Source: Methylomonas lenta (GTDB lineage Bacteria; Pseudomonadota; Gammaproteobacteria; Methylococcales; Methylomonadaceae). Taken from it: a stretch of 64,000 nucleotides of DNA. The translations under genes were made by a program, and so were the position numbers. This document shows, piece after piece, positions 54,197 through 63,703 of the stretch; the stretch's first letter is position 1; each line of letters opens with the position of its first letter. The stretch lies in NCBI RefSeq assembly GCF_001644015.1, contig NZ_LUUI01000114.1, positions 1 through 64,000 on the forward strand, written 5' to 3'. Under the pieces are notes generated by a model. It searched no databases. It was not told the DNA's origin and saw only the letters and a list, made by a program, of their open reading frames with translations.

Positions 54197-55395
54197 GAAT
54201 AGGTACCCCTGGCAGTTTGACTGCTACTAAAGCGATGTTATTGGGTAGCGGTGAGCTAGGAAAAGAAGTCGCTATTTCACTGCAGCGTTTCGGGGTTGAG
54301 GTGATTGCTGTTGATCGGTATCCGCATGCGCCTGCCATGCAAGTGGCGCATCGCAGTCATGTCATTGATATGACTGATGCGGCAGCGGTAAAGTCACTGA
54401 TTGCTGCTGAAAAACCTGATTTCATCGTACCGGAAATTGAAGCCATTGCTACTGCTGCCTTGGCTGAAATAGAAGCGGAAGGTGAAGTGAAAATAGTACC
54501 TAATGCCAGAGCTATTCAATTGACCATGAATCGGGAAGGAATTCGACAAATGGCTGCTGAAGAATTGGGTTTACCTACTTCGAAATATGCTTTTGCCGAG
54601 ACGTTTGAACAATTACAGGCTGCTGTGGCGGATGGAATTGGTTATCCCTGTTTTATCAAGCCCACCATGTCTTCGTCCGGTAAGGGGCAGTCGATGGTGA
54701 AAAGTGCTGATGATTTGCAATCAGCTTGGGATTATGCCAAAGCGGGCGGTCGTACTGATACCGGTAAAGTTATTGTCGAAGCCAAAATCGAATTTGACTT
54801 TGAAATTACTTTGCTGACAGTGCGAGCCTTGAATGCCGAAGGACTGGTAGAAACGCATTTTTGCGAGCCGATTGGGCACGTGCAAGAAAATGGCGATTAT
54901 CGGGAAAGTTGGCAGCCGCAAGCTATGTCAGAAAATGCTATTCAATTATCTCAGCAGATTGCCGCTAAAGTGACGGAGGCCTTGGGTGGCTTGGGATTAT
55001 TCGGTGTCGAATTGTTCGTGCAAGGCGATCAGGTCTGGTTTAGTGAAGTCAGTCCGCGTCCGCACGATACCGGTATGGTGACCATGGTCAGTCAGCGTCA
55101 AACTGAATTTGATTTGCACGCGCGGGCAATTTTAGGTTTACCTGTTGATACGGCTTTACTTAAAGTCGCCGCTAGTGCAGTGATTCTGGGTGGCATCAAT
55201 GCTAAAGCAGTGATGTTTCAGGGGTTGGAGCAGGCGTTAAATGTGGCTGAAACCGATGTACGCCTATTTGGTAAGCCAGAGGCTTTTGTCGCGCGTCGTA
55301 TGGGGGTGGCGTTGGCTACTGCCGAATCTGTCGTCGAGGCCAGAGCGAAAGCGGTCAAGGCGGCAAGTCTGATTACGGTTTTAGAAGCGAGTTAA
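54193..55395 (+). CDS. purT: Formate-dependent GAR transformylase
   Basis: The product is 400 aa. PurT ATP-grasp features are [83 protein letters not shown] and [17 protein letters not shown]. It makes formyl-GAR from GAR, ATP and formate in purine synthesis, an attractive choice in an organism with high formate flux. The start overlaps the MutS-like gene stop as ATGA, a coupling without obvious functional reason. Confidence 0.95.
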   Translation: MRIGTPGSLTATKAMLLGSGELGKEVAISLQRFGVEVIAVDRYPHAPAMQVAHRSHVIDMTDAAAVKSLIAAEKPDFIVPEIEAIATAALAEIEAEGEVKIVPNARAIQLTMNREGIRQMAAEELGLPTSKYAFAETFEQLQAAVADGIGYPCFIKPTMSSSGKGQSMVKSADDLQSAWDYAKAGGRTDTGKVIVEAKIEFDFEITLLTVRALNAEGLVETHFCEPIGHVQENGDYRESWQPQAMSENAIQLSQQIAAKVTEALGGLGLFGVELFVQGDQVWFSEVSPRPHDTGMVTMVSQRQTEFDLHARAILGLPVDTALLKVAASAVILGGINAKAVMFQGLEQALNVAETDVRLFGKPEAFVARRMGVALATAESVVEARAKAVKAASLITVLEAS

Positions 55396-55417
55396 GACTA
55401 TCGATAAGGAAATGTGG

Positions 55418-55999
55418 ATGAAGCTGTTAAAAAATGCTGTTTTAATCATGTTGATAGGCATTTCTTCGTTTGCGTCTGCCGATATTTATAAACGTATTGG
55501 CGTAAATGGCCGAGTGTATTACACCGATCGTCCGGAAAAAGGGCTGGGGTATCGGTTAATCATCCGTACGCCACCTAAAACCTATACGCATGATTTAAAG
55601 TTCATGACGGGCAACAAGCTGAAATTTAAGGACATGGTTGCTAGAGCAGCCGTTAAGCATCAAATGGATCCGAAGTTGCTTCACGCAGTAATCCAGGCAG
55701 AGTCTGCTTATAATCCGCATGCCGTGTCATCAGCAGGTGCCGTGGGTTTGATGCAATTGATGCCGGATACTGCTCGCAGATACGGTGTGAATGATAGGCA
55801 TGATGCCGAACAAAATATTGATGGTGGCACGCGATATCTGAAAGATTTGCTGGCCATGTTTAATTCCAATCTGAAATTGGCCGTGGCAGGGTATAACGCC
55901 GGAGAGGGTGCGGTGATGAAATATAATTACACTGTGCCACCGTATCGTGAAACCCAGAATTACGTTCAGCATGTACTCAAACTTTACGGGAAAAGTTGA
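55418..55999 (+). CDS. Lytic transglycosylase (SLT) with DUF4124-like N-region
   Basis: The product is 193 aa from ATG 55418, which AAGGA precedes by 8-9 nt; ATG 55412 sits too close to that site. A signal peptide ends near residue 20 (ASA). The DUF4124-like stretch DIYKRIGVNGRVYYTDRPEK follows. The SLT domain (about 80-193) has the catalytic Glu in VIQAESAYNPHAVSSAG, then AVGLMQLMPDTARRYGV, NIDGGTRYLKDLLAMF and AVAGYNAGEGAV. It cleaves peptidoglycan glycan strands. The HDOD gene begins at or just past its stop. Confidence 0.9.
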   Translation: MKLLKNAVLIMLIGISSFASADIYKRIGVNGRVYYTDRPEKGLGYRLIIRTPPKTYTHDLKFMTGNKLKFKDMVARAAVKHQMDPKLLHAVIQAESAYNPHAVSSAGAVGLMQLMPDTARRYGVNDRHDAEQNIDGGTRYLKDLLAMFNSNLKLAVAGYNAGEGAVMKYNYTVPPYRETQNYVQHVLKLYGKS

Positions 56000-56001
56000 A
56001 C

Positions 56002-56886
56002 GTGACCTACCAAACCCCATCTGCAGTTGTTGCCGAGACAAAAGATTTATTTTCTTTGCCGGATATCTATTTTCAAGTCAATGAAATGATTCGAGATCCG
56101 CGCTTCAGTATGGCGGACATCGGCAGTGTAATTGCCAAAGACCCTGTTTTGTCAGCCCGATTGTTAAGGTTGGTGAATAGTTCTTTTTACGGATTCCAGT
56201 CTCGAATCGATACAATTACCCGAGCTATAACGATAGTCGGAATCGATGATCTTTATAATTTGGTTGTTGCCACCTGCGTGCTGGATAAGTTTGCCAAAAT
56301 TCCTACCGACTTAGTCGATATGACGGCTTTCTGGATGCGCAGTGTGCATTGTGGGGTGGTGAATAAATTATTGGCTAAATGCTGTGGGGTAATGAACACC
56401 GAGCGTCTGTTTTTGGCGGGTTTGCTGCATGATATCGGTTCATTAGTGTTATACCAAGCTATGCCGGATCAAGCCAGAAGCGTGTTAATGGCAATCAGAC
56501 AGGATAGGCGCTTACTCACCAGTTTTGAGCAGGAAATATTGGGTTTCACACATGCCGATGTCGGTCGAGAGTTGTTAAAAGCTTGGGGTTTGCCGCAGTC
56601 TCTCTACGAAGTGGTGGGGTGTTATCGGCAACCGGATTTTGCTGTTAATCACAAGCTGGATGCGACTTTATTGAATCTGGCTAGTCGGTTGGTTGATGAT
56701 CAGGAATATGGCAGGTTGATTGAGCAAACCCTGGTGGAAACTTCGGATCATACCTTAGATTTTCTGCGCTTGAATAGGGAGCAGGTCGAACAAGTCATGC
56801 AGCAGGCGGACATTGAGTTTGAACAGGTTTTTGAACAAATCTTACCGCCCATCAAGCGTGATCAGGGGATTGCCAGGCCACATTGA
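56002..56886 (+). CDS. HDOD domain signalling protein
   Basis: The product is about 294 aa. The start is taken as GTG 56002, which GGGAAA precedes by about 9 nt; a TTG at 55996 overlapping the previous stop is also possible. An HDOD domain spans nearly the whole length: FSLPDIYFQVNEMIRDPRFS, MADIGSVIAKDPVLSARLLR, VNSSFYGFQSRIDTITRAIT, LFLAGLLHDIGSLVLYQAMP. There is no fused GGDEF or EAL domain. The 3' end overlaps the convergent maf gene by 25 nt. HDOD proteins act in signalling through an HD-like fold lacking full catalytic residues; the target is unknown. Confidence 0.85.
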   Translation: MTYQTPSAVVAETKDLFSLPDIYFQVNEMIRDPRFSMADIGSVIAKDPVLSARLLRLVNSSFYGFQSRIDTITRAITIVGIDDLYNLVVATCVLDKFAKIPTDLVDMTAFWMRSVHCGVVNKLLAKCCGVMNTERLFLAGLLHDIGSLVLYQAMPDQARSVLMAIRQDRRLLTSFEQEILGFTHADVGRELLKAWGLPQSLYEVVGCYRQPDFAVNHKLDATLLNLASRLVDDQEYGRLIEQTLVETSDHTLDFLRLNREQVEQVMQQADIEFEQVFEQILPPIKRDQGIARPH

Positions 56887-57440
56887 TCGAGTAATTTAAT
56901 AAGTTTTATCAGTGGTAAACCGATTAACGCATTGGGGTCTTCGCCCTCAATTTTGCTGAATAATGTAATGCCGTATCCTTCCGACATGAAGCTACCGGCA
57001 CAATCAAACGCTTGCTCAATCGTTAGATAACGCTGAATTTGGCTATCGGACAGGTTTCGAAAGTGGACCTTGCAAATATCCAAGTCGGTAAAAGTGTGGC
57101 CGGATGCGCTATTAAGGACGCAGATTCCGGTAAAAAAACTGACTTTTTGACCGGATTGAGCTTGCAGTTGCTGGAAGGCTTTTTCACGATTGCCTGGCTT
57201 GCCTAATAGTATATTGCCAAAAGTGGCGACTTGGTCTGAGCCGATAATCAGATGGTTGGGGTATTTTTCAGCTACGGCTGCAGCTTTTTCAATGGCTAAG
57301 CGAATCGCCAGTGCGGAAGCTGATTCATTGGCTTGTGGACTTTCATCGATATGGCTGCTGTCATAAATAAAATCGATCTGCAGCTTTTTCAAAAGCTCTC
57401 GGCGGTATTTAGAACTTGAGGCTAGAACAATTTTTTGCAT
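56862..57440 (-). CDS. yceF: Maf-type nucleotide pyrophosphatase (YceF-like)
   Basis: The product is 192 aa. Maf motifs are IVLASSSKYRRELLKKL, DESPQANESA, IIGSDQVATFGNILLGKPGN and CAGSFMSEGYGITLFSKIEG, then DPNALIGLPLIKL. Placement divergent from yceD-rpmF and the YceF-type residues suggest the 7-methyl-GTP pyrophosphatase subgroup rather than the dTTP/UTP one. It is proposed to remove modified nucleotides. No ribosome site is evident. Confidence 0.88.
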   Translation of the reverse strand: MQKIVLASSSKYRRELLKKLQIDFIYDSSHIDESPQANESASALAIRLAIEKAAAVAEKYPNHLIIGSDQVATFGNILLGKPGNREKAFQQLQAQSGQKVSFFTGICVLNSASGHTFTDLDICKVHFRNLSDSQIQRYLTIEQAFDCAGSFMSEGYGITLFSKIEGEDPNALIGLPLIKLIKLLDQCGLAIP

Positions 57441-57507
57441 AGATTGAGTACTTGGAAATGGTTGTCTATTTGACGCAACATTGACTAATCTGTATCATTG
57501 TACAGTT

Positions 57508-58026
57508 ATGTCAGACAAACTTCCCGACCTTATTGATCCTATGTTGTTCGCCGAAAGGCGGAGTGCATTGTCAGGTGTGATAAAAATAGCCTCGCTTGAG
57601 CGTTTGGCTGATTTTATCGTTAGCAACGATGGCGATATTAAAGTCGAAGTCTTGTTTGCCAAGCATGGTAAACAGGCTGTGATTGCTGGTAGCTTAAAAA
57701 CGTCTTTGAGTCTGGAATGTCAATCCTGTTTGCAGGGTATGAGCTGGCCGCTTGATCTTTCATTCAAGCTGGGCATAGTCTCATCACTACAGGAAGCTGA
57801 CCAGCTTAAGATTGATTGTGAGCCATTGATGTTTAATGGCGAAAAAGTGTCGTTGAATGAGCTGATTGAAGACGAGATTTTGTTGGCACTGCCGGATTAC
57901 CCTAAACATGAGTATGACTGCATGCTGAAACATAGCTCTAAGGATGCAAATTTTGACGGCGATAGTCAAAACCAAACTAATAACCCTTTTTCTGTTTTAG
58001 CCAAACTTAAAAAAACTGGAGAGTAA
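57508..58026 (+). CDS. yceD: YceD family protein (DUF177)
   Basis: The product is 172 aa from ATG 57508 ([20 protein letters not shown]); an in-frame TTG at 57481 is unlikely. DUF177 features are [14 protein letters not shown] (Cys pair), [34 protein letters not shown] and FSVLAKLK at the end. It sits directly before rpmF (2-nt gap) as in most bacteria. The family (DUF177, Arabidopsis DUF177A) takes part in 23S rRNA accumulation in plants and bacteria. Confidence 0.9.
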   Translation: MSDKLPDLIDPMLFAERRSALSGVIKIASLERLADFIVSNDGDIKVEVLFAKHGKQAVIAGSLKTSLSLECQSCLQGMSWPLDLSFKLGIVSSLQEADQLKIDCEPLMFNGEKVSLNELIEDEILLALPDYPKHEYDCMLKHSSKDANFDGDSQNQTNNPFSVLAKLKKTGE

Positions 58027-58028
58027 AA

Positions 58029-58214
58029 ATGGCAGTACAAAAGAGTAAAGTATCGCGTTCAAGACGCGGTCAACGTCGTTCACACGATTCTTTAACCAGC
58101 AAAACACTGGCACAAGATCCATTGACCGGCGAAATGCATTTGCGTCATCACATGACGCCTGATGGTTTTTTCAAAGGCCGTCAAGTCATCGCTAGCAACG
58201 TCGACGAAGAGTAA
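58029..58214 (+). CDS. rpmF: 50S ribosomal protein L32
   Basis: The product is 61 aa. [20 protein letters not shown], then [20 protein letters not shown], is the full L32 sequence without the zinc-binding Cys seen in some lineages. GGAG lies 7 nt upstream of the ATG. Co-transcribed with yceD and possibly with plsX. Confidence 0.95.
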   Translation: MAVQKSKVSRSRRGQRRSHDSLTSKTLAQDPLTGEMHLRHHMTPDGFFKGRQVIASNVDEE

Positions 58215-58318
58215 CTATTTAAAGACTGTTAGAATCCGCTGGTGGTGAGTTTTGCTGGTTTAATCAGCAAAGCCGACTTAATTTTCATTAAGCAGCAACT
58301 GCGGTTTCTGCCAGCGTA

Positions 58319-58364
58319 TTGACATGTTTGCTATCAAAGCCGACATATCATCTTTTGATATGTC
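58319..58364 (+). promoter_or_regulatory. plsX upstream palindrome with -35-like element
   Basis: TTGACA (58319-58324) is followed by the perfect palindrome GACATATCA (58342-58350), 5-nt spacer, TGATATGTC (58356-58364), 35 nt before the plsX GTG. No -10 is well spaced outside the palindrome, so it may overlap the promoter and bind a regulator of the fatty-acid operon. A smaller hairpin (TTTGCTG/CAGCAAA) lies upstream near 58253-58270. Confidence 0.5.
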
Positions 58365-58398
58365 TCCACTTTTCTACTTCAAGGGTTAGGTCCTAAGC

Positions 58399-59427
58399 GT
58401 GAGCTCAACTCTCTCGATTGATGCTATGGGCGGGGATTTCGGTCCCCAGGTGACGATTCCTGCGTCACTAGCCTGTTTAAGAAAAAATCCCCAATTAAAA
58501 TTGATTATGGTCGGTGACCAGGCTGTGCTGAATGACATGTTGTCGGATGCATTGCTTGAGTTTAAAGATCGAATCAGTATTCAGCATGCCTCGCAAGTCG
58601 TCGAAATGCATGAGCCACCGCAAAAGGCGCTGAAAAATAAAAAAGATTCCTCGATGCGGGTGGCTATTAACTTGGTCAAAGAAGGTCAGGCCGATGCTTG
58701 CGTCAGCGCTGGTAACACGGGTGCTTTAATGGCAACTGCGCGCTTTGTACTGAAAATGATTCCAGGTATCGAACGCCCAGCCATTATTTCAACCTTACCT
58801 TCTATTTTTGGTCACACACATATGCTGGACTTGGGCGGAAATGTCGATTCCAGTGCCGAGCAACTTTACCAATTTGCCGTGATGGGTGAAGAAGTGGTGA
58901 AGGCGGTTGAGAATATTGAGCGTCCTCGCGTGGGTTTGCTGAATATCGGTGAAGAAGACACCAAGGGTAATGAGCAAGTCAAAGCGGCGGCCAAGTTGCT
59001 GGAAAAGTCATCCCTGAATTACATCGGCTATGTGGAAGGTAATTCGATTAATGCCGGTAGTGTGAAAGTCGACTTAATTGTCACAGATGGTTTTGTTGGC
59101 AATGTTGCCCTTAAATCCATAGAGGGTGCGGCAAAAATGATTGCGATGAAGTTGAAAGAGGCTTTTTCCCGCAATATTTTCACGAAACTTGCAGGCCTAG
59201 CGGCTTATCCAGTATTAAAATTATTTAAAGATAGTATCGATCCGCGACTTTATAATGGTGCCAGTTTTATTGGTTTGCGTGGCTTGGTGATTAAAAGTCA
59301 CGGTGGCGCAGATGCGTTGGCCTTTGAAACAGCAATTCAATTGGCAGAAGTTGAGGTTGAGAAAGATGTTATTCGTAAAATCAGTGAAAAACTTGAAAGT
59401 GCTTTGGCGCAGAAGGATACGGAATGA
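58399..59427 (+). CDS. plsX: Phosphate acyltransferase PlsX
   Basis: The product is 342 aa with GTG start. PlsX features are [107 protein letters not shown] and [16 protein letters not shown]. It makes acyl-phosphate from acyl-ACP for phospholipid synthesis. The stop overlaps the fabH start as ATGA. Confidence 0.95.
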   Translation: MSSTLSIDAMGGDFGPQVTIPASLACLRKNPQLKLIMVGDQAVLNDMLSDALLEFKDRISIQHASQVVEMHEPPQKALKNKKDSSMRVAINLVKEGQADACVSAGNTGALMATARFVLKMIPGIERPAIISTLPSIFGHTHMLDLGGNVDSSAEQLYQFAVMGEEVVKAVENIERPRVGLLNIGEEDTKGNEQVKAAAKLLEKSSLNYIGYVEGNSINAGSVKVDLIVTDGFVGNVALKSIEGAAKMIAMKLKEAFSRNIFTKLAGLAAYPVLKLFKDSIDPRLYNGASFIGLRGLVIKSHGGADALAFETAIQLAEVEVEKDVIRKISEKLESALAQKDTE

Positions 59428-60392
59428 GCTGCTGGAGTAGTGTGATTGGTACTGGGGGTTATTTGCCTGCAACTGTTCGCACCAATGATGATATCTCCAC
59501 TATGGTGGATACCTCGGATAGCTGGATATACGAACGTACCGGCATCAAGAGTCGACGCATTGCCGGAGCAGAAGAAACTGCATCCAGTATGGCTGAAATT
59601 GCAGCCAGGCAAGCGATCGAAATGGCGGGGATTGATGTTGAAAGCATCGATTTAATAATCGTTGCCACGGGTACTCCGGATCGAGTTTACCCCAGCACCG
59701 CTTGCCTGCTACAACAGCGTTTGGGTATTCAGCAGTGTGTGGGGTTTGATGTACAGGCTGCCTGCTCAGGTTCTGTTTTTGCGTTAAGTATTGCCGATCA
59801 ATATATCAAGTCCGGTTTTTGTAAAACGGTGTTGGTGGTAGGTTCTGAGGTGTGTTCACGCATCGTTGATTGGACCGACCGTGGCACTTGTATTTTGTTT
59901 GGTGATGGTGCCGGAGCCGTATTACTGACAGCATCGGATGCGCTAGGTATTTTATCGACCCATATTCATTCTGATGGGGGTTATGAAGATTTATTATATT
60001 GCCCTAATCCACAAGTCGCTGCAGAATCCAAAAATCAGGAAGCCGGATTTATCAGTATGCGTGGTAATGAAGTGTTTAAAGTAGCCGTAAATACACTGGG
60101 ACGCATTGTAGATGAAACCCTGGAAGCCAACGGTTTGCAAAAAAGTGATATTGACTGGTTAGTGCCGCATCAAGCCAATACTCGTATCATTGCGGCTACC
60201 GCTAAAAAACTGGGTATGGACATGGATCAGGTGATTTTAACGCTGGAAAACCAGGGCAATACGTCTTCTGCATCCGTGCTGTTAGCCTTTAATGAAGGCG
60301 TGCGTGATGGCAGAATTAAAAAGGGTCAGATGGTACTGATGGAAGCATTTGGTGCTGGTTTTACCTGGGGTTCAGCGTTAATCAAATATTAA
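59424..60392 (+). CDS. fabH: 3-oxoacyl-ACP synthase III
   Basis: The product is 322 aa. The catalytic triad is visible: Cys in [13 protein letters not shown], His in VPHQANTRI, Asn in [32 protein letters not shown] opens the protein and [15 protein letters not shown] closes it. It starts fatty acid chains by condensing acetyl-CoA with malonyl-ACP. It is coupled to plsX; fabD follows after 3 nt. Confidence 0.95.
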   Translation: MSCWSSVIGTGGYLPATVRTNDDISTMVDTSDSWIYERTGIKSRRIAGAEETASSMAEIAARQAIEMAGIDVESIDLIIVATGTPDRVYPSTACLLQQRLGIQQCVGFDVQAACSGSVFALSIADQYIKSGFCKTVLVVGSEVCSRIVDWTDRGTCILFGDGAGAVLLTASDALGILSTHIHSDGGYEDLLYCPNPQVAAESKNQEAGFISMRGNEVFKVAVNTLGRIVDETLEANGLQKSDIDWLVPHQANTRIIAATAKKLGMDMDQVILTLENQGNTSSASVLLAFNEGVRDGRIKKGQMVLMEAFGAGFTWGSALIKY

Positions 60393-60395
60393 AAT

Positions 60396-61352
60396 ATGAC
60401 TATGAACGAACAAAATTATAATTTGGCTTTTGTTTTTCCAGGACAGGGATCGCAATCAGTCGGCATGATGTCGTCTATGGCTGCAGTCTATCCACAAGTA
60501 AAACAAACTTTTGAACAGGCCTCTGAAGCGCTGGGTTTTGATCTTTGGAAATTGGTGGAAAACGGCCCTGTAGAAGATTTAAATCAAACCGAGAACACTC
60601 AGCCCGCAATGTTGGCAGCTGGCGTTGCGTTCTGGCGGGTCTGGTGTGATAAAACCAAAATTCGGCCAGCCTGGATGGCGGGTCACAGTTTAGGCGAATA
60701 CACCGCGCTGGTTTGTTCTGATGCTATCGCCTTCGAAGATGCTGTCAAATTGGTGGTGGAACGCGGTCGCTTGATGCAGGCGGCGGTGCCTGCAGGTGTC
60801 GGAGCTATGGCTGCCATTTTGGGCCTGGAAGACCATCAGGTCGTTAATGCCTGTATGGAAGTTGCGAATAACCAAATCGTCGCTCCCGCCAATTTTAATT
60901 CACCTGGACAAGTGGTTATTGCCGGGGATACTGCGGCAGTGGATAGAGCGATTGAGGCACTGAAAGCCTTAGGCGCTAAACGCGCGCTGAAATTACCGGT
61001 CAGTGTGCCTTCGCATTGTTACTTAATGCAAGAGGCGGCCGAAAAGTTCAGCGATATCCTGCAAAGCGTAAATGTAGACATGCCTAAAATGACATTGATT
61101 CACAATGCTGATGTCAAAACTCACGGTTCACCGGAAGTCATTCGTTATGCCTTGAAAGAACAGCTCTACAACCCTGTGCGTTGGGTCGAGAGTATCAAAT
61201 TCATGCACGAACAAGGCGTAAACGGTTTTATCGAATGTGGGCCTGGCAAAGTATTGCTGGGTTTGAATAAACGTATTGCGCCTGATGCTGTACATTTGAC
61301 AATGTATGATCCTGATTCATTAAATAACGTTTTGGAGCAGTTACATGGATAA
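60396..61352 (+). CDS. fabD: Malonyl-CoA:ACP transacylase
   Basis: The product is 318 aa (a second ATG at 60402 is nearly equivalent). It has FVFPGQGSQSVGMM, the nucleophile GHSLGEYTAL, QAAVPAGVGAMAAILGL, PANFNSPGQVVIAGD and the His-containing VPSHCYLM. It moves malonyl from CoA to ACP. The 3' end overlaps fabG by 8 nt. Confidence 0.95.
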   Translation: MTMNEQNYNLAFVFPGQGSQSVGMMSSMAAVYPQVKQTFEQASEALGFDLWKLVENGPVEDLNQTENTQPAMLAAGVAFWRVWCDKTKIRPAWMAGHSLGEYTALVCSDAIAFEDAVKLVVERGRLMQAAVPAGVGAMAAILGLEDHQVVNACMEVANNQIVAPANFNSPGQVVIAGDTAAVDRAIEALKALGAKRALKLPVSVPSHCYLMQEAAEKFSDILQSVNVDMPKMTLIHNADVKTHGSPEVIRYALKEQLYNPVRWVESIKFMHEQGVNGFIECGPGKVLLGLNKRIAPDAVHLTMYDPDSLNNVLEQLHG

Positions 61353-62091
61353 CCTTAAGGGCATAAATAAAAAAATTGCCATAGTTACCGGTGCTAGCCG
61401 AGGAATTGGTCGAGCCATTGCGGAAAAATTGGTTGCAGATGGTTTTTTTGTACTGGGTACTGCAACCTCCGATAGCGGTGCTGAAGCGATTTCAGCTTAT
61501 TTAGGCGCTAACGGTAAAGGTCTGAAATTAAACGTGGCTGATGCGGCGGATATCGACAGTTTCATCAAAGTCACAGGCGATGATTACGGAACAGCTGCTG
61601 TTTTGGTGAACAACGCCGGTATTACCCGCGACAATTTATTGATGCGGATGAAAGACGAAGAGTGGGATGATATTATCAGCACTAATTTGACCTCAGTATT
61701 TCGGATGAGTAAGGCTGTGTTGCGGAGTATGATGAAAGCGCGCTATGGGCGGATTATCAATATTTCTTCAGTGGTTGGTTCAACCGGTAACGCAGGACAG
61801 GCCAACTATGCCGCCGCCAAGGCTGGCATGCTCGGTTTTGCTAAGTCCATGGCTAAAGAGGTGGGGTCTCGCGGTATCACAGTCAACACCGTAGCCCCTG
61901 GTTTTATCGATACCGATATGACCAAGGAGTTGTCGGATGATATTAAAAAATCACTGATGGCCTCAATTGCTTTGGGGCGCTTGGGACAGCCGGAAGAAAT
62001 CGCTCATGCAGTGTCATTTCTGGCATCTGAACAGGCTTCTTACATTACTGGTGAAACACTACACGTCAACGGTGGTATGTATATGCCCTAA
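61345..62091 (+). CDS. fabG: 3-oxoacyl-ACP reductase
   Basis: The product is 248 aa. SDR motifs are VTGASRGIGRAIAEKL, VNNAGITRDNLLMRMKDEEW, the catalytic Ser/Tyr/Lys in INISSVVGSTGNAGQANYAA plus AKAGM, and VAPGFIDTDMT. It reduces 3-oxoacyl-ACP with NADPH. acpP and fabF, which usually follow in this cluster, do not: a terminator and a diguanylate cyclase gene on the other strand come next. Confidence 0.95.
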   Translation: MDNLKGINKKIAIVTGASRGIGRAIAEKLVADGFFVLGTATSDSGAEAISAYLGANGKGLKLNVADAADIDSFIKVTGDDYGTAAVLVNNAGITRDNLLMRMKDEEWDDIISTNLTSVFRMSKAVLRSMMKARYGRIINISSVVGSTGNAGQANYAAAKAGMLGFAKSMAKEVGSRGITVNTVAPGFIDTDMTKELSDDIKKSLMASIALGRLGQPEEIAHAVSFLASEQASYITGETLHVNGGMYMP

Positions 62092-62120
62092 AGGCAATGC
62101 TAGAGTTAGAGTCTATTGCT

Positions 62121-62157
62121 AAAAAACCGGCCTCATTTAAACTGGCGCCGGTTTTTT
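62121..62157. terminator. Rho-independent terminator of the fab cluster
   Basis: AAAAAACCGGC (62121-62131), 15-nt loop, GCCGGTTTTTT (62147-62157). Flanking A and T runs allow use by both fabG and the convergent diguanylate cyclase gene. Confidence 0.85.
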
Positions 62158-62169
62158 ATTGTCTTGATG

Positions 62170-63204
62170 TTAATGCATGACTTTATTTCGCCCCGATTTC
62201 TTGGCTTGGTATAGTGCACTATCGGCGCGAGTAATAAGGCTTTCCGGGTTATCGTTGGGTTGTAATTCTGCAATGCCGATTGAAATCGTAATTTGGCCTA
62301 AAGTCAGATTATCTGTTTTGCGTTTTAAGCGACTTTTTTCCATTTCAAGACGGATGTTTTCGGAAATTTCAATAGCCTTATGCTTGGGTGTGTTGGGCAT
62401 GATGATAGCTAACTCTTCACCGCCATACCGCGCAACATGATGATGGTCTTCGGCATGTTTTTTTAGTAATGTCGCCACAAATTTGATCACGTGATCGCCT
62501 ATGGTATGTCCGTAAGTATCGTTTACCTGTTTAAAATGATCGATATCCAGCATCGATAAACAAGTTGTCTCGCTACAGGGTTGTTCGATGATCTCGGATA
62601 AAGTTTGATCAAAAGCCCGCCGATTCAGCAAGCCTGTCAAGCCGTCGGTGACAGCTATTTGCCTGACTTGGGCCAGTTCGGCACGCAGTTGTTCCATTTC
62701 CGCATTGGCTGCGTTCAATTGGACCTGCATGGCTTGGCTGGTAGCTGCAAGTGAGCGGGTTTCTTGGATGATTTCCTGCAGTATCGAACTGCCTGCAGCT
62801 AACTCGGATGTAGCTTCCAAAATAGCGGTTTTTTTCTGGAAGCTATCGTTGGTTTGTTCCGCCTTGGTGCAGGTTTCTCCGATGGCATCGGTGGCCTGTA
62901 GCAGCACTTTGTGAATTTTCTCGTTGATATTTTCAATCGAATTTAAAGAGGTGTTGCAGATGTAAGTTTCATAAAGTGCAAAGCTGGTGGCACAATCAAA
63001 CGGTTTTTGATTGTTTAATAGCTCGTCCACTGCAGAGTTCAATTTTGGATTTTGTTTTGCCACATAGTCGTAAAAAATCGCGTAGTTGATGGGATTGGCT
63101 GCGATTTCGTTTTTAGTTAAAAATGGGATTATATTTTTTAGATAGCCATTATTGAGTGAAACCGAAAAATCGTAAATTGGCAAAATAGAGTGGTTGCTAG
63201 GCAT
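62170..63204 (-). CDS. Diguanylate cyclase (GGDEF)
   Basis: The product is 344 aa. The C-terminal GGDEF domain (about 185-344) has DGLTGLLNRRAFDQTLSEII, MLDIDHFKQVNDTYGHTIGD, the active-site RYGGEELAIIMP (GGEEL, near residue 262) and ITISIGIAELQP. The RxxD inhibitory site before GGEEL is absent (EDHH in its place), so product inhibition may be lacking. The N-terminal 165 residues are a helical region with a coiled coil just before the catalytic domain; I do not recognise a sensor there. No membrane segment. Makes cyclic di-GMP. Confidence 0.88.
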   Translation of the reverse strand: MPSNHSILPIYDFSVSLNNGYLKNIIPFLTKNEIAANPINYAIFYDYVAKQNPKLNSAVDELLNNQKPFDCATSFALYETYICNTSLNSIENINEKIHKVLLQATDAIGETCTKAEQTNDSFQKKTAILEATSELAAGSSILQEIIQETRSLAATSQAMQVQLNAANAEMEQLRAELAQVRQIAVTDGLTGLLNRRAFDQTLSEIIEQPCSETTCLSMLDIDHFKQVNDTYGHTIGDHVIKFVATLLKKHAEDHHHVARYGGEELAIIMPNTPKHKAIEISENIRLEMEKSRLKRKTDNLTLGQITISIGIAELQPNDNPESLITRADSALYQAKKSGRNKVMH

Positions 63205-63536
63205 ATTTCTAGTTAGGTCTAATTGGCGTTGTTATTACTATGAAAGTCGCGACCGAGCGCCTTTCATTTGCCGGGGCGACTGCGGTACTTTCATGATCGT
63301 TAGGTGAAACTTTTCTGCATTGCTGGTTAATGTCCGAACGTCTATATACAGCCTGCTTTAGGTAAGAAAAACCTAAATCGTATGGCTTGCCACCTGTAAA
63401 TGATTACAAAATTCCAAATTGAGCAAGTACTTAAAATACTACTGGTTTAGCCTAGGCCAAGCTGGAATTTTAAACAAAATGCGTATCTATGATTATCCGT
63501 ACAGAAAGATATACTAATACGGAGTTTTTACAAGCT
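63205..63536. other. Gene-free region between the cyclase and uvrA
   Basis: No supported frame exists. A small hairpin TTTAGGT/ACCTAAA (63357-63377) and a 9-bp inverted pair AAAATTCCA/TGGAATTTT (about 63403 and 63460) lie within. It holds the minus-strand promoter of the cyclase gene. Confidence 0.4.
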
Positions 63537-63578
63537 TTTTAGACGTTAAACAGCACATTTTAGACGTTAATTAGCGCA
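63537..63578. repeat. Tandem 21-bp repeat, two copies
   Basis: TTTTAGACGTTAAACAGCACA (split here as TTTTAGACGTTAA + ACAGCACA; 63537-63557) and TTTTAGACGTTAA + TTAGCGCA (63558-63578) are adjacent copies differing at three positions. A partial third start (TTTCAG) follows. Downstream of uvrA on its strand; purpose unknown. Confidence 0.6.
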
Positions 63579-63600
63579 TTTCAGTCAGATCTACACTGCA

Positions 63601-63636
63601 TGAACTAAGCAGCCATCAAGTCGGCTGCTTAGTTCA
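63601..63636. terminator. Perfect 14-bp hairpin downstream of uvrA
   Basis: TGAACTAAGCAGCC (63601-63614), 8-nt loop, GGCTGCTTAGTTCA (63623-63636). It lies 67 nt after the uvrA stop on its strand. There is no T-run, so termination is likely but not certain. Confidence 0.55.
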
Positions 63637-63703
63637 TCTGAGAGAATATGCCTCCTGCAAAATTTAAGGTCTAGGAGCTGCAGCCCCGCCAGGCTTGGTT
63701 GTG

